This document shows, piece by piece, positions 10,798-23,085 of a DNA stretch of 64,000 nucleotides. The DNA comes from Ophiobolus disseminans (Eukaryota; Ascomycota; Dothideomycetes; Pleosporales; Phaeosphaeriaceae), in assembly GCA_010093685.1 (NCBI GenBank), contig MU006235.1, forward strand, positions 821,780-885,779, read 5' to 3'. The position numbers were made by a program, and so were the translations under genes. Below the pieces are notes generated by a model. The model worked only from the letters and a program-made list of their open reading frames with translations, was not told the DNA's origin and searched no databases. Positions within the stretch are counted from its first letter, which is position 1. Every line of letters starts with the position of its first letter.

Positions 10798-11121
10798 ATT
10801 GGGGATTTTCGCGATTGATGGCAATGGCAACTGAGATTTGGGGAGGTCTATAAGGTCTTTAATGTACGGCAGTCCTGGTTGAGGACTGAGCTGGTTGTGT
10901 TGATGTTGAGAAGCAGCATTCGAGACCTGGCGAGGTATAAGTGAGTCGCTAGGCTTGACGCAACAACACAGCTCTGGCCCGCACTAGTGCCGATAACACC
11001 TAGCTCATCCGCTAGCTCCCCGCTTCCGCCAAGACGATCATCACTGCCAAAGTTCCCTCGATTAAAACAGTAGTGACAGCTGCTCTCCCAACTCACCAAC
11101 CCCTCCACGATTGCTTCCACC
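10798..11121. promoter_or_regulatory. Divergent promoter region of the Ybp2-like gene and LSM3
   Basis: The two start codons are 324 bp apart and face away from each other, so this stretch must hold both promoters. No TATA box stands out. The pyrimidine-rich stretch ending in CACCATGG gives LSM3 a good start context. Confidence 0.6.
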
Positions 11122-11530
11122 ATGGACGAGAAAGAAGAGACGAACGAGCCGCTCGATCTGGTGCGCCTATGCATCGACGAAATCGTCATCGTAAAACTGC
11201 GGGGTGATCGCGAACTGAAAGGACGACTACACGTACGTTTGCGCAGCTTTGTAGCTCAATGAGCTGATCGCGTAAATGCGTATACTGATGTCTGGTTATA
11301 GGCATACGACTCACATTGTAATCTCGTACTCGGAGACGTCGAAGAAACGATATTCGTTGCGGAGGAGGAGGACGAAGACCAAGAACCGCGCGTCAGGACG
11401 GTCAAGAAGCAAAGCGAGATGCTGTTCGTTCGAGGTACGGATTCTGGTGTGCAGAGAAAGTAGCATACGATCTGACAAAGCAACAGGAGACTCGGTAGTC
11501 CTGATCGCACCAGCAGAAGGAACCTCATGA
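11122..11530 (+). CDS. LSM3: U6 snRNA-associated Sm-like protein LSm3
   Basis: Three exons: 11122-11232, 11302-11434 and 11487-11530, giving 95 residues, close to the 89 of yeast Lsm3. The introns (69 and 52 nt) start GTACGT/GTACGG and end TAG/CAG, and the joins restore frame exactly. Sm motif 1 is seen in LKGRLHAYDSHCNLVLGD with the RNA-contacting D-x-H-x-N, and Sm motif 2 as MLFVRGDSVVLI. LSm3 belongs to both the LSm2-8 ring (U6 snRNP, nucleus) and the LSm1-7 ring (mRNA decapping, P-bodies). An acidic insert EEEDEDQEP lies between beta strands 3 and 4. Confidence 0.95.
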
Positions 11531-12430
11531 TGGCCCGCGCTGAGATGTATCCTGCGAGAACCTATACTGGGTTTGGAAATGGGCGTGCGTACGGCTGCTG
11601 GATTGTATGGCACCAATGGACCATTGGACGATGGATCTGGTTATGACTGAGATACCCAAAAGTAACATTGGCGCCGGCGGGAAACGTGGAGGGCGCACAG
11701 GCACAATGGGTGGAAGATTTGGATGCGCAACATGAAGCGCAGCTACGCGAAAGCCTCGAATTTAACTGTAGTCGATGTCTTGTCAACCATCAGACCCAAA
11801 TCCCAATACATGTAATGTCCATCACCTTCAGATTCGCTCTATTGTGAAAATATTGTGAGAATATGTCGTCCCTGAAAGCGTGTCGAGTTCAATGTGTTTC
11901 ACAAGTACATCTCATGTTTGCAGTCAATGGGCAGCAAACATATCTCGAAGACCTTTAAGAGCACATAACATCATGGAGGCACGAGGGCATTTCTGAAATA
12001 GTATGCATGCATTATTTTCCTTTACTCGGAAACCACCATTTGCTACGGGGTATGAAGCTCCACTGCGCCATCGGTCGCGGTGCGCACAAGAAGTCTTAAA
12101 ATCCCTCCCATGCCCATAACGCCTAGAAGTCCTGTCTATACTCCTTCCCACCAAGGCGACCGGAAAACCACTGTGACAAAGGAAAAGTTGGGGAAATCTT
12201 GGGAGTCCAAAAAAGGGTGGTCGAGAATTACTGTTAGTGGTGCGAGTTGGAGCTGATAATCATGACTTCGTGTCGGTTCGTGATAGGGTTTGCCAAGAGC
12301 CACGCTGCTGGATGCAAGAAAATACAAGTGAAGGGTAAGGGGTTGTTGTAGTCCATGCCCAGAACATCCAAAAAGGGATGGTCGAGGGTAGTAGCCATAG
12401 CGTACTGGACTGGGAAGTTGTTGTTGAGAG
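11531..12430. other. Convergent intergenic region, no gene seen
   Basis: Lies between the 3' ends of LSM3 and the cyclin gene. Only short frames without features occur on either strand; it should contain two 3' UTRs. Confidence 0.6.
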
Positions 12431-14771
12431 TTAGACCTGGAAGTTGTAGACACCGTGCGCCTGTCCGAACGAAGGTTGAGCTGCTGGTGGATGCTGCTGA
12501 TGCTGAACCTGTTCCAGAAAGCCGCTGAAGCGTCGTGTACTATCTGTGAACAATAGACAAGAATGAAGGAGGTTTCGGTGGTGACCATGACCATGCAGAT
12601 AGTGGCTGGTATTATTTGCGTTATTTAGATGGACAGTCTTGACGGGCGGGTACTGAGAACCGAGTTGCGCAAAGTGTGCGGTCAAGCGGTCCCTACAGTC
12701 TTGTTAGAAACAGCCAGGCTGAGGTCATGCGGAGACAAGTGGCTTATTCACTTTCGCCTCCACGTCTGACTAGCAAGACTGTCCCTAGACAGATACGGAA
12801 GTGAAAAGCCCTTGACAACCTCAGACTCGACGAAGACAGAGGCGCGCTTATAGCGCTTGTCGGTGTACTTGTCGTAGACAGCGGCATGATGCTTCTGAGG
12901 GTTGTCGCAGCATTCGAGGATGGTGGTGAGAAGTTGTCGGAGCTGACCAAGGGTGTAGCCGGAGTAGTGGACATGGGCTTGAGACTAGTACTTGTTAGCA
13001 GAGACAATGTCAAGGGGAATGATAAGACGTACCCAGTCACCCTTCTTCAGCATCAGACGCGCAAGACAATGCGCGCCTGCAGACAAGAAGCTCGGGGCAC
13101 ATCCGACGAAGCGCTCATCCATGACAGTGATCTCGAGGAAGTACTTGGCCAGCGTGCGGGTCTCGAGATCGTAGTCGTCAGCCTTGCTGATGCGGCGCAA
13201 GAAGCTCATTGGGCCTGGCCAGCCGAGCTCGAATTGAAGCATGCTAAGCATGAAGCGCTCAGCCTTCAAGACTTCGTCGGCAGTGTAGGCACCGTCGACC
13301 ATGTAGACAATCTCCTGCACGGAGGGGCAGTTGATCTCTTCGTACTTGGCGGCGACAAAGAGGGCAGTGGCACCAACCAGCTGGAGCTTGCCGAGAGAGA
13401 CAACCTTGCATGACAGGAAGCGGTCGACGTAATTGACAGCGAGGAAGAGGGTCTCCGGGAGCAGGGTGAAGCGGTTGTGGACCTGGACGAGCCAGTCCAT
13501 CAAGACCGATCGCATCGACCATTGGATCTCTGCCTGGTGATCCATGTATGTTGCGTTGGGCTTCATGCGCTCTTCCAGGGCGTGCATGTACTCGAAGATC
13601 TCGTCACCATACTCGGCGACCATGGACGTATCCCACTGCTCGTCCTCAACATCCTCGGCAGTTCGGTTGGTCTCGACGAATATGCGAGCAGCTTCCAGCT
13701 CGCGCTGTGTCTTGGAAGTGGTCCTCGGTGCGAGGACAAGGGTGACGCCTCCGGTGGTGTTGTCACCTCTTGACCGAAGAGAGCGAGCAGTAGTGTAGCC
13801 GTCACCATCATAATAGTCTTCCTCATCTTCCTCGTCCCAGTACTGCTCGCGGTCGAGGGACTGTGCAATCTCGTCGTTGCGCTCCTGCTCGATGACACGC
13901 GCCTGCTCCTCGAGGGCATTGACATACTCGTCCTTCTCTTCAGCCTCGACATGGGCCGTGCTGTGGACCGCGTCGAAGTAGCCCTTCTTCTCCGAGGCGA
14001 TAACCGCATCTGCGATAGTAGCTGCGGGCTCGCGCGCCGGTTCTGGAGCACGGTCCACTTTCGGAAATGAGGAAGGCTGGGACGATAGGGGCTGGCGAGA
14101 CGGGACGGGCGCGATTGAAGAGATGTCGACGGGGTCTGATGCTTCCTTGAAGACAGCCGTGGACTTCTTAGAGAGGATCTTGCGGATGTTGGTGGTCTGC
14201 TCCTGGTGGCTGGCATCGACCGCGACGTGCTTGGGCACAGCAGACGCGACGGCATCATTGGTGACGGTGACGTTGGTCTTCGAGGTTACGTTTGCCAGCG
14301 GCCGTTGTGCAGGCCGCAGCAATGCGCCCGACTTTGCGAGCTCCTTCACGGCGATGACGGCCGAGTCCTTCAGCGCGATGTTGTCCTTCTTGCCAAGCAC
14401 TTGTATGTCGTCCTTAGAGGTTAGCTGGCGCGTCGTGTTGCTGACGTCTGCGAAGACGGTGCGCTTAGCCGCGGCCGCCTTGATGCCTCCGACGTGCATC
14501 AGTGTCGAGAGCGCTGGAGTTGACTTGTTGCGCTGATGAAGGGCTTTGCCGGCGGGGAGTTGGGGCATCGCGTTCTCGTCGCGTATACGCAGAGTGCGCG
14601 TCGGGCGCTGTGGCTGCAGAGGTTTCTGTTAGCGGGTGTGGTGAGGTGCGGGTGCGGCGTGGTGAAGAAGAGAATTGGAAGGGTTTGCGCTTAGACGGCT
14701 CTAGTGGTCACCCGTCGCAGCGGCGGTGAGGTGAGGGCAGGGGAGGCAGCAGCGCTTACTTTTGCGTCCAT
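12431..14771 (-). CDS. G2/mitotic B-type cyclin
   Basis: Exons 14771-14760, 14613-13033, 12984-12752 and 12692-12431 join in frame to 695 residues. Exon 1 codes only MDAK, followed by a 146-nt intron ending CTCTGCAG. A destruction box RTVFADVSN is near residues 55-63, so APC-dependent degradation is likely. The tandem cyclin box begins with MRSVLMDWLVQVHNRF near 370, with KYEEINCPS and a C-terminal cyclin fold to about 605. B-type cyclins activate Cdk1 for mitosis. If the last intron (12751-12693, GTGAAT...TTTCTAAC...TAG) is retained, a TGA at 12750 ends the protein at 609 residues instead; splicing adds 86 residues rich in His, Gln and Asn. A further 48-nt in-frame intron inside the last exon is possible. 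Confidence 0.9.
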
Positions 14772-17638
14772 GATGGGCCGGGTAAGTCAATTGATGCTGA
14801 GCGTCCGTCGGACAGGTTCACCTTGTGAGCGACCGTTGCGAAAATAGTCGGCGGCGGTGTCGATAGGGGCGGCGCGGTGTCGAAGCGCTACAAATCAAGG
14901 GCCGATATAAAGAAGCTCTCCATCTAACTTTGGCGGCAAAGAGATACAGAGGCTGATATGGCCGGGCGACACGAGATGTGGTGTTGACAGCGACGGCCGG
15001 GCTGGATGTAAGAAGCTATATAAGAGCTCGAGATGTGTTTACCTCTGCATAACAACGCGAGATGCAGATTGGCGCATGGGCCCCAACGGCGCATCCCTGT
15101 CCGCACAGTCGCCAGGAGCGACCGAACTCCGATCACCGACCCCACGTCATTGTACCCTGAAAACGCGCCTGCCAAAAAACAACCAAATCACTCACTTGTA
15201 TGCGCCGCACCACACCAGGGCACAAATACTGCAATAACTTGACCTAGTATTTTCCACCATATGCCGAATGTATATCAATGTTTCTCACCCTCTTCCGGCG
15301 TGCGCAGCGGAAGTTCTGCCCACCCCCTCCGTAGTGGACCATACTGCCCCACGCTTGCGCGCTATGGTGCGTCTGCACGTGACCGCGACCCAACTGCCGA
15401 CTTCACTGAAACACGCTGTCAACTGTGTATATTGCCATAACAACCTACCGGTAGCATGTGTCGCCCTCGCGCATGGCCTCGAATGCGGTCGCGACCTTCT
15501 GGCTGTTGTCAACATTGCATAACTGATCCGCTCGGCGCAGCCCACAGCCTATCGTTCGGCGCACTGCCACTTGTTTTCAGACTGCGGCCTACACTGGCCC
15601 TGCTCACGGCGCCGTTGCCCCAGGTGCTGCCAAATATGCGCAGCGTCTTGGACAAGGGCGAACGAGATCGCTGGCGGAATTATATGGCGTCGTTTGCTTT
15701 CTTTGTGCGCGGGTGGATGCCGAGCCCACAGCAGCTTCACCGACATTTATGGACCGAGAGCAACTCTCGCGGCGTCGCGCAGCGCTATACTTCAAAAATA
15801 CACTTGCCAGTAGCTATGCGACCGCAGTCCGGTCCATGAAATGCATGCGCCAGTTGCGCAATGCGCGGGAGGGCAGATTGAAGATCGCCCCTCACCACTC
15901 TAGACCGGTTATCCATGGGACGAGTCTACGAACCACATGCAGCGCTACGTATGTACGTCTGCGAAGCTCGTTCGCCAAAGCATGCAGGGTCGGGATTTTC
16001 AGTTGCACAGATATCAATCAGAGATATCGAGCAGATCCCGAACGCAAGGCGGCACATGTCGCAAGAATGCGACCTCCGTGATGCGAATTGATGACTGTGG
16101 CTTTGGACCCTCTGTCAGATGAGCGATGTGACAGCTGAGCCAACCACCGAATGTTTCACCGAGGTGCGCCGCTTCGATAGCTCTCCCGACCAGCGTGGGA
16201 GCTCCACGAGAACTACTGACAATCAGTCTACGAGACGCTTTCTTGCGCGGAGGCGTTTGGCAATCATTGTCGCACGGAGCTCTCTCCAATAGACGCCGAA
16301 CGCCAGCTGCCAACGAAACCTCAGCGCTTCACACATCTGGGGAATAGCGTTTCCTGAGCTTTCGAAACATGTCAGTCCTAGAAAGGCGACCTGGCTTTGA
16401 ACAATTCTGGGTGCTCTCGAGTGCTCCAGGACTGCGCATCAGGGTGCTCGTTTTGTTCACATGGAATGGTAGTGTGCGCATGCGCTGGGCCAACAAAGCA
16501 GCTGAGCAGCTCATTGGCCAAGTTTGATATCTTGTCGAGCGTTGTGGCAGCAGGATTCAGGTAGTCTGACGCAGATATAACAGTCTGATGTCCAGCAAGC
16601 GTTGTCCCGTCCTGTGGCATGCATTCTAGACCGGCTCAACGATTGGGCGCATAGCTGGCGCCCGGAGTCTTTCCATGTTTCGACCTCGACAGGCTTGCAC
16701 CAAATACAGCAGCAACTGCTGAAGGAGAAATCGGCTACGGTCATGTGTTTCGGTGCTGGCGAGCTCCACAACGCATGCATCCCGAAGTGGTGTGGACGCT
16801 TGCTTGGTGTGCGGCGCTCCCATATGTGCTCAGCAAGGGGAATGCGCCAAACGCTCTGTAACAATTTGATAGCACGTAGATAGATAGTAGTGGCTTTGGA
16901 TGGATTGGCGATCAGCAATTCGTCAAATTTGGCGCATTGGGAGGTTGCGTTGCTGCCGTTGAGCGGTTCCAGGTCTCCGGAGTCGTCCATGTACTTTCGC
17001 TAATGATGCGCCCTCCTCTCCTCCTCAACCACGCACACCTCTGTACTAACCCACACAACCACGTCCCTGTAAGTCCCCAGCACGCCCATCCATCATCCAG
17101 TGCACCTGGATCCGCAATTTGGCTTCCATCCGGTCTCATACCTCCTGTGCGCATTCGCCCGCTAACCTGACGTTGCAGCCAGCGGCGGTATACGGAATCA
17201 GATCAAAGCGCCTCATTAGAGCCTGTCTGGCCTCCTGATCACTACAGTCGGTATGTATGCCATTCAATACCATCATGCGACCGGGCCGGCACATACAAGC
17301 GTCCAAGATGGCCGTCTTCGCAAGCTCCAACGCTGTCGTTGCGGGCTCCCTGCACGGCCATCCTACCGGCGGCGGTGACGACCTCCCAACAGCCACCCTT
17401 CCGCTGAGCCACCCTCGGGTCTCGATGGCAAGCATTGGGACCCTCAAGAACCATCATTACGCATCAGCTGCTGACATACTGCACCCCAGACTTGACAATC
17501 GATTATCCTTCCCCGACCGCCATTCGCTCTAAGCCCTTGCGACACCGGCGGGATCGGTGTGCCGCACATCCAGACCACACACACCAGATCGCATCGCACA
17601 CACTCGAGGACACACAGTAAACACCGGGACACTTGATA
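14772..17638. other. Long gene-free stretch upstream of a Zn2Cys6 gene
   Basis: About 2.9 kb between divergently transcribed cyclin and transcription factor genes. Many short overlapping frames exist on both strands but none has coding character or a domain. The last 650 bp are pyrimidine-rich with several upstream ATGs, as expected for a long, possibly spliced 5' leader of the regulator gene. I see no RNA gene or transposon here. Confidence 0.5.
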
Positions 17639-19734
17639 ATGCAAGTTTCCAACATGCTGTCGGAGTCTCGGGTAGCTGGCGCCCAGCGCTATCCTGAGAC
17701 GGTGGAGGAGCTCATTGCGGGCCAGCACCACTCCAGACATTCAGTCTCCGACTACGACATGCTTGCACAGGGGCCCGATTCAAGCATGATGGACGTCTAC
17801 CCTAGTACGGAGACGGCATCAGCGCACGATTCGCTGTCGCCCACAAAGCAGTCGGCTCCGTGCAAGCACGTCAGTTTCGAACTGCTGCTGCCCCAGTCTC
17901 CACACCACAAGGCTCGCCTCCCGATGCGTGTGAACATCTACCCGCATGATACCACGGACTCGATCATCACAACGGTCAAGAACTTCTACGGTTTGTATGA
18001 GCGTCGGGGCGTCATCTTCGAGGACCGCCTGGGCACGACGCTGATCGCGAGGTTTGAGAACTTCGAGCATGGCATGGTCGTCTATGTCCGGGTCGCACCA
18101 GAAGACCCAGACGCCGAAGACTACTCGCCCGATCCTTGCCAGCCGACAGTGTCTCCCCGACGTCCTCGCCCAACCCTCGACCCGGCATTCCAGATGCTTC
18201 CACCGATCATCCACAACCAACTCGGTGCACGGGCAGACTCTCGCCATGGACGTCGAACCCAGTCTCCCCATCCTGGCCGAGGGAGAAGGAGCGCATCTGC
18301 CAGCACTCACGCGAGGCGCAGCCGAACTTCTGCTAAGAGCCGTGGTAACAGCTCACATGGTAGTTTTGCTGAAGCCCGTGGCGATGGCTACAGCGACAGC
18401 GAAGGCTCTGTCTCCAGCTCCCGCCGCTCAAGGAAAGAGCCCCTGGCAAGCGCTGATATCAGCGTTGACAACATTGTCGAGGGGGGCCGCCGAAAGCGAG
18501 CGAAGTTTGACAGCTCGGTAAGTCATGGTCCTGTAGGACATCTGTGCCGTAGATCTAACATTGGCGCCTTTTGCAGGAGCTACCTTTGTTTGTTCCTCCT
18601 CAGGTTCCGATGACCGCCTCGCTATCGTCCGTCTCTCCCCAGCGGCGCATCAGTGGCAACACTGCCGGATCGCCCTACTCGATCAACAACCAGCATACCT
18701 TCTCCTACTCGCATCCCCTCCCTTCGCCTCAGAGCTATTCAAATATGGATAGCTCCTTTCTTCATGGGATAGCGACACCATATTCTGCCTCGAGTGTTCC
18801 TGTGAACGGGTACAAGTCGCGCGCACGGGGCTCAGGTCAGTTTGGGTATCGTTATTCTGGCAGTGGTGGTGCAATGCCCACTCCAGACACGACTCTGGCT
18901 AGTGCTAGCGTCATCTCTGACGAGGACGTCGCTCGCCAACTGATGCGCTTGGGTGACGCTTCCAACTTCTCTGTGCATGGTCGCACTTCAACATCGACTC
19001 TTGACGACGCCTTCAGTGGCAAAGCTGATGCTGCGTCGTCCAGTGAGGAATCCGATGACGGGAGTGAGGATGGTGGTCAACTCCCTCCCCTCCCATACAA
19101 CATCGGACGAATGAACGAGATTGGACGAGTCTACGATTCTGGAGAAAGCAGCGACGATTACGAAGATAACAGGGATGGCTCCTTCAAAGGCGAGAGCGAT
19201 GAGATGGTACCTGACGAGCACAACAACCAACGAGTTCAGATGGGCATGGTTAAAGCCCGATCATCGGTTTCCAGCAAATCCGGTAAGCCTGGCAAACCCC
19301 GCGCGCTCTCCAAGAGCAAGACCAAGGTCAATGGTATCAGCAAGCCGCCCATGTCGCCAAACTCACTGCCGTCGCAATCACGCAAGACTTCGGGTGCCTC
19401 GCTCAACTTCCAACACCAACTCGGCCAGGACGAGGAGGATCTTTCCAGCAAGCCTCGTTGTCAGCGATGCCGTAAGAGCAAGAAGGGTTGCGATCGACAA
19501 CGCCCCTGTCAGCGCTGCAAAGATGCCGGCATTCCGGCTGACGGATGTGTAAGCGAGGATGAAGGCAACGGTAGAAAGGGACGCTACGGTCGCCATATGG
19601 GCGTTTCCGTCAAGAAGCCTTCGTCTACCTCCATGGCACCTCCGCCGATGCACGACTACAGCATTCCCATGGATGCTGTCCACCCGAGCTTGACCGCCAG
19701 CGCTATTGATAAGAGCAAGAAGCGCAAGAGGTAG
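17639..19734 (+). CDS. Zn2Cys6 regulator with C-terminal zinc cluster
   Basis: Exons 17639-18517 and 18577-19734 (intron GTAAGT...TTTTGCAG, 59 nt) give 678 residues. The first in-frame ATG, 17639, is used. Residues about 76-154 form a conserved globular N-terminal region (KHVSFELLL, then VKNFYGLYERRGVIFEDR, FENFEHGMVVYVRV) that resembles a ubiquitin/PB1-like fold; that fold call is inference. The middle is Ser-rich and disordered. A binuclear cluster C-x2-C-x6-C-x5-C-x2-C-x9-C (CQRCRKSKKGCDRQRPCQRC) lies at about 588-617, near the end instead of the start where most fungal Zn2Cys6 factors have it. A basic tail KSKKRKR is a likely nuclear localisation signal. No fungal-specific middle homology domain is seen. 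Targets unknown. Confidence 0.85.
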
Positions 19735-21022
19735 CACGATGCTGCTCAGCGCACGCCTCGGGTGTTGTAACATTTTCTACCGCATCCTTTCGCATCACTT
19801 TACGCAAATTGCTAATGCTTTGTACTTCTCCTGCGACTTTACTGGATAACAAGCGTCGTTTTAATTGCAAGGGAGATTTTCCCTGTCCACTCTCTTTAGC
19901 GAGTTTACAAGTCACAAATGCGACTTCACTTATCAGCATCACAATGAAGAAAACGAGTAGATGTCTCAAATTGGCATGGAGTTATTGGGTTGGTCTTATT
20001 GGCGTGTGAGGGTCAGGGGGGTTGGTGGGCACAGGATCTGGGGGCTAGAGCACGGGACGGGAACATGGCAGCGGTTGTCTGAACATTGGCGTGTGGTTGG
20101 GCGCGGCGGGTCGCTTTTTCATTTGTTCTGGTTATGACTTGCTGTTTAGCACTGTAGCGAAATTTAGCTGACGATATTGAATGATGACTCTATACTCAGT
20201 TGTTGGACATGATCTTGTGTGACGGAGGTTACTCTGAGTAAGTCGCGGAAATAACGATACACTATACTAGATGTTTACAGAGACGTTTTAGAATTCAGAA
20301 CACCTTTCACATGCCTACATGTAATCGTCGAGCTTGGCCTTTTTTCCAGCTTTTACGACTTACCAAGCGCGTTAAGACAATGGCGATACATAATATGCAG
20401 ATGGATGTGTGACTCGGGTCCAATCATGTCCGAGGGGGTGTAACCAATGTCGCCCGCTTGGTGCGGCGGAGTGCATGCGCACCGGTGAGGATCGTCGTGA
20501 AGTAACACAACTGTCGAACACCGAGACATGAAACAATACCCAGATTTATCGGGAAGACATTACAAGCCTGAATATTGGGTGAATATTGGAGGGCAGATCT
20601 CCAGTCTGCAAGTACAGTTCAACATCAACATCTCACATGGCAAATTCAGTGAAGGCCGTGGCTATTTTAGGTGGCACTAGCGGGCCAGGAACGACATTTG
20701 GGGTGGGGCAGGATGCTTGAATGTGGCTGCGGCCGCATGCTTGGCGAATCATGGCTGAGGTCTAAACGGCTGTCTCATAAGGCGCGCGATCCTTGGTGTG
20801 CCACTCGTATAACGTCGCTCGCTCGCTGCCCGGTCCTGCCCTGTTTTGACTTCACTCGCACCAGCCCGTCATGTGCTGAGCTTGCCGTCGTTGCTTGCGC
20901 CCTCACACTCGTTGACGCTCGCTCCTGCCCTGTTGACCTCTCAGCTCGCGTCGGCGGCAGCCACACCTGACTCTAGCCCGGCGGCAAGCCTCACCTGCAG
21001 ATCCCCCACAGAATCGCGCAGC
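19735..21022. other. Intergenic region with a dispersed-repeat copy
   Basis: No gene supported. It holds the 3' flank of the zinc-cluster gene, one copy of a repeat also found at 33.8 kb (listed separately), and the GC-rich 5' flank of the next gene, where an open frame starts about 180 bp upstream of the chosen ATG. Confidence 0.6.
20270..20366 (+). repeat. Dispersed repeat copy 1 (partner at 33.74-33.85 kb)
   Basis: A core of about 46 bp (20318-20364) matches 33803-33848 at most positions, including the invariant block TGGCCTTTTTTCC and the end ACGACTTACC. Weaker similarity extends about 60 bp upstream of the core in both copies. Both lie downstream of a gene, on the same strand. Confidence 0.75.
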
Positions 21023-23085
21023 ATGGCCGAGGGCAGCATCAGGGCACGCATCGCCGCCCTCAATCTCGAGGAGGTGCATGCCCCGGCTCCCGGCGCAAAG
21101 CCCATATATTCCTACGATGCCGTCACCGCGAAAAAGAAGCCACCGCCACCTCCGCCCAGCCAGCGCCCGCCCGCCTACCAGCGCCAGCAAACAGTGAACA
21201 ACCCGCCGCTGCTCAGCAACGCGCCCACCACCGCAAGACAGCTAGGCAATCAACCCGTAGCAGAAAGCCCGCGTCTATCGCCTGCTCTACCTCCCCGTCC
21301 ACCTCCTCGGAACAATTCCTCCAACAACGGCACGCCCAGACAAACACCCTCCCTACCACCACGACGGCCCTCCGACAACCGCAGCTTGAACCGCCGTGAG
21401 TCGACCGAGTCAATTTCCACAATAGCCTCGGGCATATCGACATTGTCCCTGGGGTCCAACAAGACCGGGACGAGCAATGGCAATGGAACGTTGTACCAAG
21501 TCCGCGCCCCGGCGTACGACCCCTCGAAGCTCCCGCCCCTGCCACCAAAACGGGCTTCAGAAGAGAAGAGTGCCACGCGAAATGCCATGAGGAGCAAGAG
21601 AGAGTTTGTGCCCAGTCACACACTACCGCCCAACCTATCCAGGACACCAGAGCTGCCGGCAAGGCCATCGCTGCCACAACGGCAATCCACAATCCAAGAG
21701 CGGTCACCGGAGCGGCCGCCGCTGCCAGGAAGACCTGCTACAAACAATGTGGCCACGTCGAGGACGAACAGAATCGTTGCACCACCGCCACGCAAGTCAG
21801 TGCTCGATTTGGGCTTCAACAACAAAGCTACAGAGCCGCCTCCTGTACCACAAAACCGGCCATCTCCTAGTTCTGCTTATGAGACCGCCGCTGCGTCTCC
21901 ACCACCTGTTCCCATGTCTTCAAGGCCAAACTTGAACGCAATTATGGCCTCCAAACCAAAACCCGGGGCTGTTGGCTCCTGTCTGATATGTCGAGACTTC
22001 TCGGGGCCCGATCAACATGCTGCAATGTTCCCACGAACACAGCTTCCCTCGTCGGATGTTGGTTGGCTGGCGCACCAGCTTTGCTCTCCATTCCCTTCTG
22101 CAACAGACAAGGCGCGAGCCATCTTCACATGGCTACACCACAATGTCGATTACGATGTCCACTCATTCTTCAATGGCACCATCATGCCCTCAACGCCCGA
22201 AAAGACCATCACTAGTGGACTAGCTGTTTGCGAAGGGTACGCTGGATTGTTCGCCGCCCTTGCACTCAAAGCAGGCCTACAAGCTATGGTCTGTTCCGGA
22301 GATGGCAAAGGCTTTGGTCATACGCCCTTGGAGCCAGGTCAGCCTGTGCCATCGTTTGAGTCAAACCACGCCTGGAATGCGGTCTGCATCGACAACGGCG
22401 AATGGAAGCTGATCGACCCCTGCTGGGGTGCTGGGCATCTCGGATGCCGCAATAAAGGCGAGGGGTATGTATCACGACTTCATTCAGAAACCCCATACTA
22501 ATACTTCCCAGCTACGTCCGCAAATTCAACCCCTCGGAATTCACAAAGTCCAACAACGACTTCGGCACCAAACACTTCCCCTCGGACAACGCCCACCAAT
22601 TCCGCACAGACGGCCGCGTTCTCTCATACGAAGAATTCAAACGCGACGACATGGGCGGCCGCGTCCAAGTCATGGGCGACTGCGCCACCGAACACGGTGT
22701 CGCAGAACGCACAATCTTCCCCATGCAACTCACTCTCAAAGTCCACGACCCCAGCGCGCCACCCGTCCTGCGCTTCCAGTTCTCGACTCTTTGCGCGCAC
22801 TGGGACCATGTGCGGCACGGCAAGGGAAAGCCGTACGTCATGCTGCTTAGTGTTGCGGGCAGAGACGGTAGGAATACCAAGTACCTGCCCTTCAACACCG
22901 ACGGCCGTATGTGGTGGCTCGACGTCGAGAGATTGGAGTTGGGTGCGCCGGGACAGAAGATTAGCGTTAATGCCGTTACGGAGTTTTGTGGGAAGGATGC
23001 GAGAGGCTTGAGCTATGAGGCGTGGAATAATAAGAAGGCGTATAGTTGTCAGTTTGGGGTCTTGTGCATGTGGGAGTTGGTTTGA
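21023..23085 (+). CDS. Cyk3-like transglutaminase-fold protein
   Basis: Exons 21023-22464 and 22512-23085 (47-nt intron GTATGT...CCCAG) encode 671 residues starting MAEGSIRARIAALNLEE. The first 330 residues are a Pro-rich disordered region with many PPLPPKR/PPLPGR-type SH3 ligands. A transglutaminase-like domain follows: DKARAIFTWLHHNVDYD near 360, the nucleophile in GLAVCEGYAG near 402, His in SNHAWNAV near 449 and Asp in LIDPCW near 464, so the Cys-His-Asp triad is intact. A C-terminal beta-rich region (KYLPFNTDGRMWWLDV) completes the Cyk3/kyphoscoliosis-type architecture. Fungal Cyk3 acts in actomyosin ring constriction and septum formation. Unlike yeast Cyk3 there is no SH3 domain at the N-terminus, so the name is by domain similarity. 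Confidence 0.8.

Noticed and set aside
13563..14258. 231-codon Arg/Ser-rich frame inside the cyclin gene
   Set aside because: A shadow frame on the same strand as the cyclin exon; composition mirrors the coding frame.
15268..16990. Several frames of 80-160 codons on both strands
   Set aside because: They overlap one another, have no recognisable motif, and codon content looks random for a stretch of moderate GC.
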